Shown here one piece after another: positions 34,148 through 42,936 of a stretch of DNA of 64,000 bases. The translations under genes and the position numbers were made by a program. Position 1 is the stretch's first letter. Every line of letters starts with the position of its first letter. The stretch comes from DAOUKH01 sp965207995. GTDB taxonomy: Bacteria > Chloroflexota > Dehalococcoidia > SHYB01. The stretch is from contig OZ242299.1 of NCBI GenBank assembly GCA_965207995.1, positions 1,984,001-2,048,000 of the forward strand, given 5' to 3'. The notes under the pieces are model-generated. The model had not been told where the DNA came from, ran no database searches, and saw only the letters and a program-made list of their open reading frames with translations.

Positions 34148-35914
34148 TTAGTTCTCGAACCAGATGTTCTCGTGGTCGCGCACGTAGGTTTCGATGGGCT
34201 GGGTGCGATAGCGTCCCAGGTCATCCGACCGCACGTTCGCCTGCGCGAACGCGTGGGTGTTCGAGTCCGCCACGCGGGCGCTCACGAGCACGTTCTGGAG
34301 GAGATGGTCCTGCAGCTCCTTGGCCTTGCGCTGCTGCTCCGACACGTCGATCGTCGTCAGGATGTCGTCGATCGTCGCGTCGAGTTCGGGGTCAACGAGG
34401 CCGGAAGCGTTCTTGGCTCCATCGGAGCGGTAGTTGTTCACCAGCCAGGCCAACGGCGCGTTCTGTCCGTCGAAGCCCCAGGCGAGGTGCTTGTAGCTGA
34501 CGCTCCTCGAGTGCTGGATGAAGGAGCCGAAGTCTGGCTCCACGTTGTGTACGACGTTGAAGCCCAGCCGCTCCATCTCTATCACGAAGAGCTCCGCCTG
34601 GGAGGAGTAGTCGCGCTGGAACTCGACTGAGTCGACGTGCAGCTCGAAGCCTTCGGGTATCCCCGCCTCGGCGAGCAAGGCCTTGGCCTCGTCCACGTTG
34701 TGGCGGTAGTAGTACTTGTCCTGCGCGAGCTCTTCCGGCGTGAAGGCCCAAGCCGAGCCGTGCTGGCCGGAGATCGGGCCGGCCCACACCGCGTCGCCGC
34801 CGAAGGCCACCGCGATGTGGTCGTCGATGTTCATGCCCAGGGAGATGGCCCGCCGCACGCGAACATCCTGGAACATTGGATCGTTGAAGTTGAAGTAGAC
34901 GACGTAGGAGCTCTGCCAGCGGTAGGTGTCCTGCTGGATGTCGGGCACAGCGGCGTTGACCTGCCCCGCCTCATCCGTGAAGACGTACTCCAGGTAGCTC
35001 AGCTGGCCCGAGATCAGGGCCGCGGTCCTGGCGGCGCGGTCGGGGATGATGAGGCTTTCGGAGGCGTCGGCGTAGGGAAGCTGAGCGCCGACCGAGTCGA
35101 CCTTGAAGTACTCAGGGTTGCGGTCGAGGAAGACGCCGACGTCCTTCTCCCACCGGTTCAGGATGTAGGGCCCGGTGCCGATGGTCTGGACTTTGAGGTC
35201 GGGCGTCTCAGGCGCCGCGATGTAGGCTTCCCGGCCCGCCATCGCGAACGGCATGAGGGTGTCGATTACCGACAGGTTGATCACGACGGTCGTGGCGTCG
35301 GGCGCCTCGAAGCTGTCGACGTTCCGGTAGGTCGACTTATAGGAGCTTGCTTCCTCGAATGCGAGGCGCTCGAGGTTCCATTTCACGTCCTCCGCCGTGA
35401 TCACACGGCCGTTGGCCGGATCGATGTCGTGGAACTTGACGCCCTCACGCAGGGTGAAGGTCATCGTGAGGCCGTCGCCCGAGAAGGTGAGGTCCTCGGC
35501 GAGGTCCAGCTCGACGGTCACGTCGTTGGGGGTGTCGCCGCTGACGAGCTTGGTCAGGTGGTTGTAGGCCGGGCTGACCGACTGCGCCGTCATGTGGTTG
35601 CCGAAGTGGGGGTCGAGGTTCGGCAGATTCGGGCAGCACCACGCCCAGGAGATCGTGCCGCCGTACCGGTCAAGGTTCGGGGGCTCCGGCGTCGCCGTCG
35701 GGTCCGGGACTGGGGTCGCCGTTGGCGGCGGGGCCGTCGGCGCGGGGGCGTCGGTTGGCGCTGGGGCGTCGGTGGGCGCCGGCTCCGGGGTCGCCGTGGG
35801 CGGCGGCGCTGGCGTGTCGGTAGGCGCCGGCGTTGCCGTCGGATCGGCGCCTCCGCAGGCGGCCACCAACACCGCGAGAATCGTTACCAGACTGATGAAC
35901 AAGACCTTTCGCAT
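34148..35914 (-). CDS. ABC transporter substrate-binding lipoprotein, family 5 (copy 1)
   Basis: About 588 residues from ATG 35914 (GGAAGGAGT upstream). Lipobox VLVAAC at 15-20, a 50-residue Thr/Pro/Ala linker, then a peptide/nickel-type binding domain (NLDPHFGNHMTAQSVSPAYNHL, LREGVKFHDIDPANGR, RRAISLGMNIDDHIAVAF). Exported and lipid-anchored. From the linker to the end it matches copy 2 (37915-39618) with about 29 substitutions in 512 residues and no gaps. Last gene of the transporter cluster; no ATPase genes are nearby. Confidence 0.93.
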   Translation of the reverse strand: MRKVLFISLVTILAVLVAACGGADPTATPAPTDTPAPPPTATPEPAPTDAPAPTDAPAPTAPPPTATPVPDPTATPEPPNLDRYGGTISWAWCCPNLPNLDPHFGNHMTAQSVSPAYNHLTKLVSGDTPNDVTVELDLAEDLTFSGDGLTMTFTLREGVKFHDIDPANGRVITAEDVKWNLERLAFEEASSYKSTYRNVDSFEAPDATTVVINLSVIDTLMPFAMAGREAYIAAPETPDLKVQTIGTGPYILNRWEKDVGVFLDRNPEYFKVDSVGAQLPYADASESLIIPDRAARTAALISGQLSYLEYVFTDEAGQVNAAVPDIQQDTYRWQSSYVVYFNFNDPMFQDVRVRRAISLGMNIDDHIAVAFGGDAVWAGPISGQHGSAWAFTPEELAQDKYYYRHNVDEAKALLAEAGIPEGFELHVDSVEFQRDYSSQAELFVIEMERLGFNVVHNVEPDFGSFIQHSRSVSYKHLAWGFDGQNAPLAWLVNNYRSDGAKNASGLVDPELDATIDDILTTIDVSEQQRKAKELQDHLLQNVLVSARVADSNTHAFAQANVRSDDLGRYRTQPIETYVRDHENIWFEN

Positions 35915-35987
35915 GAATACTCCTTCCGTGTTCGTTTGGTGCGTGGGTCGTAGTAGAAGACGGTATGAAGATGGGGCGCGGCGGGAG

Positions 35988-36890
35988 CTATCTCCCGTCG
36001 CGGAGCCGTGGGTCGAACTCGTCGCGAATCGCGTCGCCAAGGAGGTTGAACGCAAGGACGGTGGTGGTGATGGCCAGGCCGGGGAAGAGCGCGATCCACG
36101 GGGCCACGATCATGTACTGCCGGCCCTCTCCCGCGAGCATTTCACCCCATGAAGGCAGGTTCGGCCCCAACCCAAGGAACGAGAGCATGGCTTCGGCGAT
36201 GATCGCAAAGCCGAGGTTAACGGTGACGAGCACCAGGATCGGCGCGGTGACGTTGGGCAGGATGTGCCGGAACGCGATGCGCAGCCCGCTCGCCCCGATG
36301 GCCCGCGCGGCCTCGATGTACATGTTCTCTTTCGCCGAGAGCACTTCGGCGCGCATCACCCTCGCCCCGATGGGCGTCAGCACGAGTCCGAGCGCCAGGA
36401 TGATCTTCTCGATACCGGCGCCCCACACCACGACCACGACCAGGGCCATGAGCAGTAAGGGCACGGACATGATCGCTTCCATGATCCTCTGCACGACGGC
36501 GTCGAACCAGCCGCCAATGTAGCCCGATGCCAGCCCCCACAGCGCACCATGGATGATGCCGGCGGCGACGGAGCCGATGCCGACGATCAGGGAGAGCCGC
36601 GCGCCGAAGAGGACGCGGCTGAAGGTATCCCGGCCGAGGTCGTCGGTACCGAAGAAATGGGCGGTGCTCGGCCCCTGCAAACGGTCGAGGGGCACGGGCT
36701 CGGAGAAGTCGTAGGGAGCGATGACCTCGGCCGTAGCCGCGAGGAAGGCGACGACGAGGATCACGAAAGCGCCCACGGCCCCGAGGGGGTGCCGTCTGCC
36801 GAAGCTCCAAATTCCCCTGGCGAAATGCGCCGCCCAGTCAAGCGGGCCGGGACGGCCGAACGGCTGCTCTATGGCGCGTTCCGTGGTCAT
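35988..36890 (-). CDS. ABC transporter permease (DppC-type)
   Basis: About 300 residues from ATG 36890, 11 bp after the upstream permease stop. An N-terminal membrane helix (GAVGAFVILVVAFLAATAEVI), the HFFGTDDLGRDTFSRVLFGARLSLIVG segment typical of DppC/OppC, five further helices, and the EAA loop (EAARAIGASGLRIAFRHILPN). Forms the channel with the DppB-type permease for peptide, nickel or glycoside uptake. The longer reading to 37373 overlaps the other permease in another frame. Confidence 0.92.
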   Translation of the reverse strand: MTTERAIEQPFGRPGPLDWAAHFARGIWSFGRRHPLGAVGAFVILVVAFLAATAEVIAPYDFSEPVPLDRLQGPSTAHFFGTDDLGRDTFSRVLFGARLSLIVGIGSVAAGIIHGALWGLASGYIGGWFDAVVQRIMEAIMSVPLLLMALVVVVVWGAGIEKIILALGLVLTPIGARVMRAEVLSAKENMYIEAARAIGASGLRIAFRHILPNVTAPILVLVTVNLGFAIIAEAMLSFLGLGPNLPSWGEMLAGEGRQYMIVAPWIALFPGLAITTTVLAFNLLGDAIRDEFDPRLRDGR

Positions 36891-36901
36891 GGACGCCCGG
36901 C

Positions 36902-37852
36902 CTAGATGGTCCTCGCCCGCGGATCGAGCCACGCGACGGCGACGTCGATCAACAGATTGAGCAGCACGACCGCGAAGGCGAAGAAGATCGTCACCGCCTG
37001 CAGCGTGGTGTAGTCCCGCAGCTCGATGGAACTGACCACGAGGAGTCCGAGGCCGGGTATGGAGAAGATGCCCTCGATGACGATGGCGGCGGTAATGAGG
37101 TTGGCGAAGATGAGCCCGCCTACGGTGATCGTCGACCCCATGGCGTTCTTCATCGCGTGGATGAAGATCACCGACCACTCGGAGAGGCCCTTGGCCCGCG
37201 CGGTGCGAATGTAGTCCTGCCGCAGCACCTCCAAGAGCGCGGAGCGAATGAATCGCGCCAGGATGCCCGCCGATATCGCGCCCGAAACGACGGCGGCGGG
37301 GAGAATCTGCTCGAGGTTCGTCAAGGGATCGTCGAAGAACCCTACATATCCCACGGGCTGGGCGTACTGCCAAAGGTTCGCGGGATAGACGACGATCAGC
37401 GTCGCCAGCCAGAAATTGGGCACGGCGAGTGCCACGATGGCGAAGACCCTCGCGGCGTAGTCCACCAGGGTGTCTTGCCAGATTGCCGAGATTACGCCGG
37501 CGGGGATCGCGATGAGGAGGGCGAAGAGGATCGCCAGCCCCGCGACCTCGAGCGTGATGGGGACCCGCCGCAGCACCTCGTCGACGATGGGGGAGCCGTC
37601 CGTTATCGAATTCCCCAGATCGCCCCTGAGGTAGCTGCCAAGAGTGACGAAGTACTGCTCGACGTGGGGGACGTTCAGCCCCAAGTCTTCACGGATCGCA
37701 TTCTGTACGGACTCGTCCCTTGCCGACGTGGCGTTTTCGAGAAGGATGTCGACGAAGTCACCCGGAACGAACCGGATGAACCAGAAAACGATAGTGAATA
37801 CGAGAAGCGCTACGGGAATATAGAGGAGGAGCCTTCTGACGACGTACGCCAT
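36902..37852 (-). CDS. ABC transporter permease (DppB-type)
   Basis: 316 residues, six membrane helices. Starts MAYVVRRLLLYIPVALLVF; contains FIRFVPGD, GDLGNSI and the EAA loop (YIRTARAKGLSEWSVIFIHAMKNA). GGGGAGGAG lies just before ATG 37852. Located between substrate-binding copy 2 (upstream) and the DppC-type gene (downstream). Specificity unknown; the flanking binding proteins belong to the peptide/opine/nickel family. Confidence 0.92.
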   Translation of the reverse strand: MAYVVRRLLLYIPVALLVFTIVFWFIRFVPGDFVDILLENATSARDESVQNAIREDLGLNVPHVEQYFVTLGSYLRGDLGNSITDGSPIVDEVLRRVPITLEVAGLAILFALLIAIPAGVISAIWQDTLVDYAARVFAIVALAVPNFWLATLIVVYPANLWQYAQPVGYVGFFDDPLTNLEQILPAAVVSGAISAGILARFIRSALLEVLRQDYIRTARAKGLSEWSVIFIHAMKNAMGSTITVGGLIFANLITAAIVIEGIFSIPGLGLLVVSSIELRDYTTLQAVTIFFAFAVVLLNLLIDVAVAWLDPRARTI

Positions 37853-37914
37853 TGGGCTCCTCCCCTATAGTCCCTTATTTCAGACCTGTTAGCTTCTGTG
37901 GTCTCGCGTACCCG

Positions 37915-39618
37915 TTAGTTCTCGAACCAGATGTTCTCGTGGTCGCGCACGTAGGTCTCGATCGGCTGGGTCCGGTATCGACCGAACTCGTCCGACCGCA
38001 CGTTCGCCTGAGCGAACGCGTGGGTGTTCGAGTCCGCCACGCGTGAGCTCACGAGCACTTCCTGGAGAATCCGGTCCTGCAGCTCCTTGGCCTTGCGCTG
38101 CTGCTCCGACACGTCGATCGTCGTCAGGATGTCGTCGATCGCCGCGTCGAGCGAGGCGTCAACGAGGCCGGAAGCGTTCTTGGCTCCGTCGGAGCGGTAG
38201 TTGTTCACCAGCCAGGCCAACGGCGCGTTCTGTCCGTCGAAGCCCCACGCGAGGTGCTTGTAGCTGACGCTCCGGGAGTGCTGGATGAAGGAGCCGAAGT
38301 CGGGCTCGACGTTATGCACGACGTTGAAGCCCAGCGCCTCCATCTCCGTCACGAAGAGCTCCGCCTGCGAGGAGTAGTCCCGCTGGAACTCGACTGAGTC
38401 CACGTGCAGCTCGAAGCCTTCGGGTATCCCCGCCTCCGCGAGCAAGGCCTTCGCCTCGTCCACGTTGTAGCGGTAGTAGTACTTCTCCTGCGCGAGCTCT
38501 TCGGGCGTGAAGGCCCAAGCCGAGCCGTGCTGACCCGAGATCGGGCCGGCCCAGACGGCGTCGCCGCCGAAGGCCACCGCGATGTGGGCGTCAATGTCCA
38601 TGCCCAGGGCGATGGCGCGTCTCACGCGGACGTCCTGGAACATCGGGTCATTGAAGTTGAAGTAAACGACGTAGGAGCTCTGCCAGCGGTAGGTCTCCTG
38701 TTGGATGTCCGGAACGGCAGAGTTGACCTGCCCGGCCTCATCCGTGAAGACGTACTCCAGGTAGCTCAGCTGGCCCGAGATCAGCGCAGCGGTCCTGGCG
38801 GCACGGTCGGGAATGATGAGGCTCTCGGTCGAGTCGGCGTAGGGCAGGGCCGCTCCGGCCGCGTCGACCTTGAAGTACTCAGGGTTGCGGTCGAGGAAGA
38901 CGCCGACGTCCTTCTCCCACCGGTTCAGAACGAACGGGCCGGTGCCGATGGTCTGGACTTTGAGGTCGGGCGTCTCAGGCGCCGCGATGTAGGCTTCCCG
39001 GCCCGCCATCGCGAACGGCATGAGGGTGTCGATTACCGACAGGTTGATCACCAACGTCGTGGCGTCGGGCGCATCGAAGCTGTCGACATTCCGGTAGGTG
39101 GACTTGTAGGAGCTCGCTTCCTCGAATGCGAGGCGCTCCAGGTTCCATTTCACGTCCTGCGCCGTGATCACACGGCCGTTGGCCGGGTCGATGTCGTGGA
39201 ACTTGACGCCTTCACGCAGGGTGAAGGTCATCGTCAGGCCGTCGCTCGAGAAGGTGAGGTCCTCGGCGAGGTCCAGCTCGACGGTCACGTCGTTCGGCGT
39301 GTCGCCGCTGACGAGCTTGGTCAGGTGGTTGTAGGCCGGGCTGACCGATTGCGCCGTCATGTGGTTGCCGAAGTGGGGGTCGAGGTTCGGCAGGTTCGGG
39401 CAGCACCATGCCCAGGAGATCGTGCCGCCATACCGGTCAAGGTTCGGGGGCTCCGGCGTAGCCGTGGCAGCCGGGATCGGGGTCGCGGTCGGTGGTGCGG
39501 TGGGGGGCGCCGGAGCCTCAGTGGGGTCGGCATCCCCGCCGCAGGCGGCCACGACCATCGCGACTACCGCCGTCAGCGTGACAAGCATGAGCCACCGCTT
39601 GCCTATTCTTTGAAACAT
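37915..39618 (-). CDS. ABC transporter substrate-binding lipoprotein, family 5 (copy 2)
   Basis: About 567 residues from ATG 39618, with GGGAGGAG upstream. Lipobox MVVAAC near 21-26, a shorter Thr/Pro/Ala linker (to about 55), then a binding domain about 94 percent identical to copy 1 by my count. First gene of the leftward transporter cluster. Signal peptide and linker differ from copy 1 while the binding domain is conserved, so the duplication was followed by exchange or decay at the N-terminus. Confidence 0.93.
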   Translation of the reverse strand: MFQRIGKRWLMLVTLTAVVAMVVAACGGDADPTEAPAPPTAPPTATPIPAATATPEPPNLDRYGGTISWAWCCPNLPNLDPHFGNHMTAQSVSPAYNHLTKLVSGDTPNDVTVELDLAEDLTFSSDGLTMTFTLREGVKFHDIDPANGRVITAQDVKWNLERLAFEEASSYKSTYRNVDSFDAPDATTLVINLSVIDTLMPFAMAGREAYIAAPETPDLKVQTIGTGPFVLNRWEKDVGVFLDRNPEYFKVDAAGAALPYADSTESLIIPDRAARTAALISGQLSYLEYVFTDEAGQVNSAVPDIQQETYRWQSSYVVYFNFNDPMFQDVRVRRAIALGMDIDAHIAVAFGGDAVWAGPISGQHGSAWAFTPEELAQEKYYYRYNVDEAKALLAEAGIPEGFELHVDSVEFQRDYSSQAELFVTEMEALGFNVVHNVEPDFGSFIQHSRSVSYKHLAWGFDGQNAPLAWLVNNYRSDGAKNASGLVDASLDAAIDDILTTIDVSEQQRKAKELQDRILQEVLVSSRVADSNTHAFAQANVRSDEFGRYRTQPIETYVRDHENIWFEN

Positions 39619-39772
39619 AAGATTCTCCTCCCTCAGTTTCCTCAGAGGAATCTTGGCCGCGCCTCTGTTGCGCGTAGTGGCGGAGACAGTAGCAGAAGTG
39701 CTTCTGTCAGTCAAGTTGAGACACCCCCCGTTTTGAGACGACTTTTCGGCCCCTCCGCCCCGCAGCCTCCGA

Positions 39773-39802
39773 TTGACACGAAAGGGTGGGCGCTGCTAGA
39801 TT
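39773..39802 (+). promoter_or_regulatory. sigma-70-type promoter of the SDR/Rid/amidohydrolase operon
   Basis: TTGACA (39773-39778), 18 bp, TAGATT (39797-39802) with TGC before the -10. The predicted start gives a leader of about 30 nt to ATG 39841, without a Shine-Dalgarno sequence. Confidence 0.6.
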
Positions 39803-39840
39803 CCCTGACGCTCCCTCAGTCGTCCCGCCATCCGCATCGA

Positions 39841-40620
39841 ATGGGTAAGCTCCAAGACAAAGTCGCGATCATCACCGGCGCCGGCCAAGGCAACGGCCGC
39901 GGCATCGCCCTAGCCTTCGCCAAGGAGGGCGCCGCCGTCGTCGTCGCCGAAATCAAGCCCGACACCGGCCCCGCCGTCGCCGAGGAGATCCGGGCGCTCG
40001 GAGCCCAGGCGATCAGCGTCGTCTGCGACGTCGGCAACGAGGACCACATCAAGAACGTCGTCGACGAGACCATCGCCGCGTTCGGGGCCGTCGACATCCT
40101 CGTCAACAACGCCCAGGCGTGGAGCGGCTACTCGGTCACCCACCTTGGAGGGACCGTCGAGGACATTCCCACCGAGTGGTGGGACCTTTCCTTCGAGACC
40201 GGCGTGAAGGCGACTTGGCGGGCCTGCAAGGCCGTCTTACCGCATATGAAGGAGCGTGGCGGCGGCAAGATCATCAACTTCACCACCACCGGCGTGTTCA
40301 AGGGCACGCCGCTGCACCTCGACTACAACGCCAACAAGGCCGCGGTGCGGGCCTTTAACATGACCGTCGCCAAGGAGTGGGGCCCCCACGGCATCAACGT
40401 CAACTGCCTTTGCCCCATCGCGGCCACCCCAGCGCTGATGGCCAACCTCGATCAGCCGGAGGCCGACGTCATCCGCAAGGCCGTCGCCAGCCTGCCGATC
40501 GGGCGGCTCGGTGACCCCGAGAAGGACATCGGCCGGGCCGCGGTCTTCCTCGCCTCCGAAGACTCGGATTTCATTACGGGCCAGACCATCTTCGTCGACG
40601 GCGGCTCGTTCATGCTCTAA
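39841..40620 (+). CDS. SDR family oxidoreductase
   Basis: 259 residues. TGAGQGNGRGIA at 12-23, NNAQAW near 89, YNANKAAV with Tyr/Lys near 160. The catalytic Ser region reads NFTTTGVF, so Thr stands where Ser is usual. It shares the IPTEWWDLSFETG block with the SDR at 24078. The open frame extends to 38404 antisense to the binding protein, but ATG 39841 sits correctly behind the promoter. First gene of a rightward operon with the Rid, amidohydrolase and LLM genes. Confidence 0.9.
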   Translation: MGKLQDKVAIITGAGQGNGRGIALAFAKEGAAVVVAEIKPDTGPAVAEEIRALGAQAISVVCDVGNEDHIKNVVDETIAAFGAVDILVNNAQAWSGYSVTHLGGTVEDIPTEWWDLSFETGVKATWRACKAVLPHMKERGGGKIINFTTTGVFKGTPLHLDYNANKAAVRAFNMTVAKEWGPHGINVNCLCPIAATPALMANLDQPEADVIRKAVASLPIGRLGDPEKDIGRAAVFLASEDSDFITGQTIFVDGGSFML

Positions 40621-40633
40621 ACGGGAGCGCTTC

Positions 40634-42034
40634 ATGGAACGAACCGACTTCTGGTATCCGCCGCAGCTCGAAGACCTCGGCCTCCCCCCGACGGGGACGC
40701 GCGCCGGGCAGCTCGCCTACCTCTCCGGACAGCTTCCTCGCGACATGGAGACCGGCGCGCTCATCCAGGGCCTCCCGGACATGCCCGAGGAACAGCGCGA
40801 GCAGTTTAAGTCGTGGGGCGTGCACGGCGCGGGCCGCGAGGGCCCGATTACCGCGCAGACGTGGCTCATCTACAACAACCTCTCGAAGATTCTCGAATCG
40901 CAGGGGTCGTCGCTCCAGAACATCGTCCGGCAACGGCTCTTCCTCCGCGACGTCCCCGACATCCGGGTGGCCGAGCGTGTCATGCTGGCCTTCTTCCCCG
41001 GCGACAAGCCCGCGACCACCATCGCGCGCACCGCCACCCACGGAACGCACTCCGACTATCGCATCCAGGTCGAGGTCGTCGCCCGGATCCCCGAGCCCGG
41101 CGGCCTCGAAATCTCGCCCGTCGTCGTCCCCGGCCTCGAAAAGGTCACCGCGCCCTACCCCACCGCCACCAGGTTGGGGCAGATGCTCTTCTTCTCCGGC
41201 CTCTCGGGGATTAGCCCTGATACCGGGCGCGTCGTCACCCGCCTCTCCGAGATAGACCCCGCCCTCCGCAAGATCGTTGAGACGGGGTACTACCATACCG
41301 ACAGCGCCGAGGAGCGGTACAAGTCACAGCGCGCGGTGATTCTGGGGCATATCAAGGCGCTTCTGGAAAGTCAGGGCGGGGGCATGGAGCACGCCGTCCG
41401 CTACACCATGTTCACCACCGCGAACATGACCGAGATCGGCGCCAGTTTCGGCTTCAATCCGCACTTCCACCCCAACCAGGAGCTCTCTCCGACGGTCACC
41501 GGCTTCACCACCGGCCAGCCCCAGCAGAGCGGCGATCCCGACGTCAGGCTCATCCTTGATGGCGTGGGCTTCGTGCCCGGCGGCCCATGGGAGCACTCGG
41601 GCCACACCTACCCCGAGATCGGCAGCGGCCACCTCGCGATGGTGCGAAAGATCGGGCCGTATATCTGGCTGACGGGGCTCTCGGGCCGCGACCGGGCCGC
41701 CTTCCCCATCACTTCGTTCGACTTGCTCAAGGACGAGGGCCGCCATCTCTCCATGGGCCAGCACGACGATGAGATGTCGGAGGTCTACGCCGCGCAGGCG
41801 TGGCACATCTACAGCGTCTACATGAAGCTGCTCCGGGAGACGGGCTCCAGCATGGACCACGTCATGCACCAGATCAGCTACATGATGGACATGTCGAAGT
41901 GGGGAGGCGTCTACCGCGCCGCCCGCGCCGCCTTCCGCGGCAGGCTCCCCGCGACCACGGTCATGGGCGCCGACGAGATCGGCCCCTTCCCTCCGCTGAA
42001 GCTCGAGATCGACGCCGTCGCCGTCGAGGCCTAG
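40634..42034 (+). CDS. three-domain Rid (YjgF/RidA) family protein
   Basis: 466 residues, read as three tandem Rid domains of about 150 residues each: domain 1 (YLSGQLPRD... NIVRQRLFLRD... GDKPATTIART), domain 2 (MLFFSGLSGISPDTG... AVRYTMFTT...), domain 3 (IWLTGLSGRD... HVMHQISYMMDMSKW... RLPATTVMGAD). In imine-deaminating RidA the motif is PAR(S) with an essential Arg; here domains 1 and 3 have PATT, so the Arg is missing and deaminase activity is doubtful. ATG 40634 is 13 bp after the SDR stop. Confidence 0.8.
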   Translation: MERTDFWYPPQLEDLGLPPTGTRAGQLAYLSGQLPRDMETGALIQGLPDMPEEQREQFKSWGVHGAGREGPITAQTWLIYNNLSKILESQGSSLQNIVRQRLFLRDVPDIRVAERVMLAFFPGDKPATTIARTATHGTHSDYRIQVEVVARIPEPGGLEISPVVVPGLEKVTAPYPTATRLGQMLFFSGLSGISPDTGRVVTRLSEIDPALRKIVETGYYHTDSAEERYKSQRAVILGHIKALLESQGGGMEHAVRYTMFTTANMTEIGASFGFNPHFHPNQELSPTVTGFTTGQPQQSGDPDVRLILDGVGFVPGGPWEHSGHTYPEIGSGHLAMVRKIGPYIWLTGLSGRDRAAFPITSFDLLKDEGRHLSMGQHDDEMSEVYAAQAWHIYSVYMKLLRETGSSMDHVMHQISYMMDMSKWGGVYRAARAAFRGRLPATTVMGADEIGPFPPLKLEIDAVAVEA

Positions 42035-42039
42035 CCGTC

Positions 42040-42897
42040 ATGCCCGATGTCAAGGCCATCGACACGGTCGTCAATATCCGCACGCCGCGGGTCATGGAGC
42101 GCCGCTCGCATCAGTTCGTGCTCTTCGAGTCGTCGCTCGGCAAAGGCAAGGAGCCGACGTTCACGCTGGAAGAGACCATCGAGAAGATGGACCGCGCCGG
42201 CATCGAGAAGGCCTTCCTCATCGCCGTCAAGATCGGCTCCCCGTACTTCGGCTTCAACGACTCCATTCCCTACAGCTTCGTAAAGGAGGCCGTGGCCCAG
42301 TATCCCGACCGTTTCCTCGGCCTCGCCGGCATCGATCCTTACGCGGGGATGGAAGGCGTGCGTGAGCTTGAAGAGGGAATCAAGGAGCACGGCTTCATCG
42401 GGGCGCATGTCTATCCCCACTGGTTCTATCTCGCCCCCGACCACCGCAAGTACTACCCCTTCTACGCCAAGTGCGTCGAGCTCGACATCCCTATCCAGAT
42501 GCAGGTCGGGCATTGCCTCATCTACGTCAAGGACAGGCCGCCCATGCCGAGCGTGGGGCGGCCGATTCTGCTCGACACCATCGCCTGCGACTTCCCCGAC
42601 CTGAAGCTCATCGGCATCCATACCGGCTGGCCGTGGGTCGAGGAGATGATGTCCGTCGCGTTCAAGCACCCCAACGTCTACGTTGGCTCCGACGCCCACT
42701 CCCCGAAGAACTGGAAGCCGGAGTTCGTCCACTTCATCAACACGTGGGGCAAGCGCAAGGTCCTCTTCGGCACCGACTTCCCGGTCGTGGACTTCGAGCG
42801 GGCCATGCGTGAGATCGCCGACCTCAACCTCCGGCCCGATGCGGAGCGGTTGTTCCTGCGCGAGAACGCGCTCCGCGTCTACGGGCTGGACGGCTAA
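42040..42897 (+). CDS. amidohydrolase family 2 (TIM-barrel) protein
   Basis: 285 residues from ATG 42040, five bases after the Rid stop. TIM-barrel metal hydrolase features: GAHVYPHWFYLAPDH, LKLIGIHTGWPWVEEM, and GTDFPVVDFERAM with the late metal Asp. The N-terminal metal HxH/DxH is not evident (ends VVNIRTPRV), so metal content may differ from ACMSD-type enzymes. Probably hydrolyses or decarboxylates a ring intermediate together with operon partners; that is inference. Confidence 0.82.
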   Translation: MPDVKAIDTVVNIRTPRVMERRSHQFVLFESSLGKGKEPTFTLEETIEKMDRAGIEKAFLIAVKIGSPYFGFNDSIPYSFVKEAVAQYPDRFLGLAGIDPYAGMEGVRELEEGIKEHGFIGAHVYPHWFYLAPDHRKYYPFYAKCVELDIPIQMQVGHCLIYVKDRPPMPSVGRPILLDTIACDFPDLKLIGIHTGWPWVEEMMSVAFKHPNVYVGSDAHSPKNWKPEFVHFINTWGKRKVLFGTDFPVVDFERAMREIADLNLRPDAERLFLRENALRVYGLDG

Positions 42898-42936
42898 ACC
42901 CGCCGCCACGTTTCTCCCGCGCCGTTTGGAGGCCGC

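Noticed and set aside
38404..39840. Upstream extension of the SDR frame antisense to a binding-protein gene
   Set aside because: The frame is open only by composition; promoter and ATG at 39841 define the real start.
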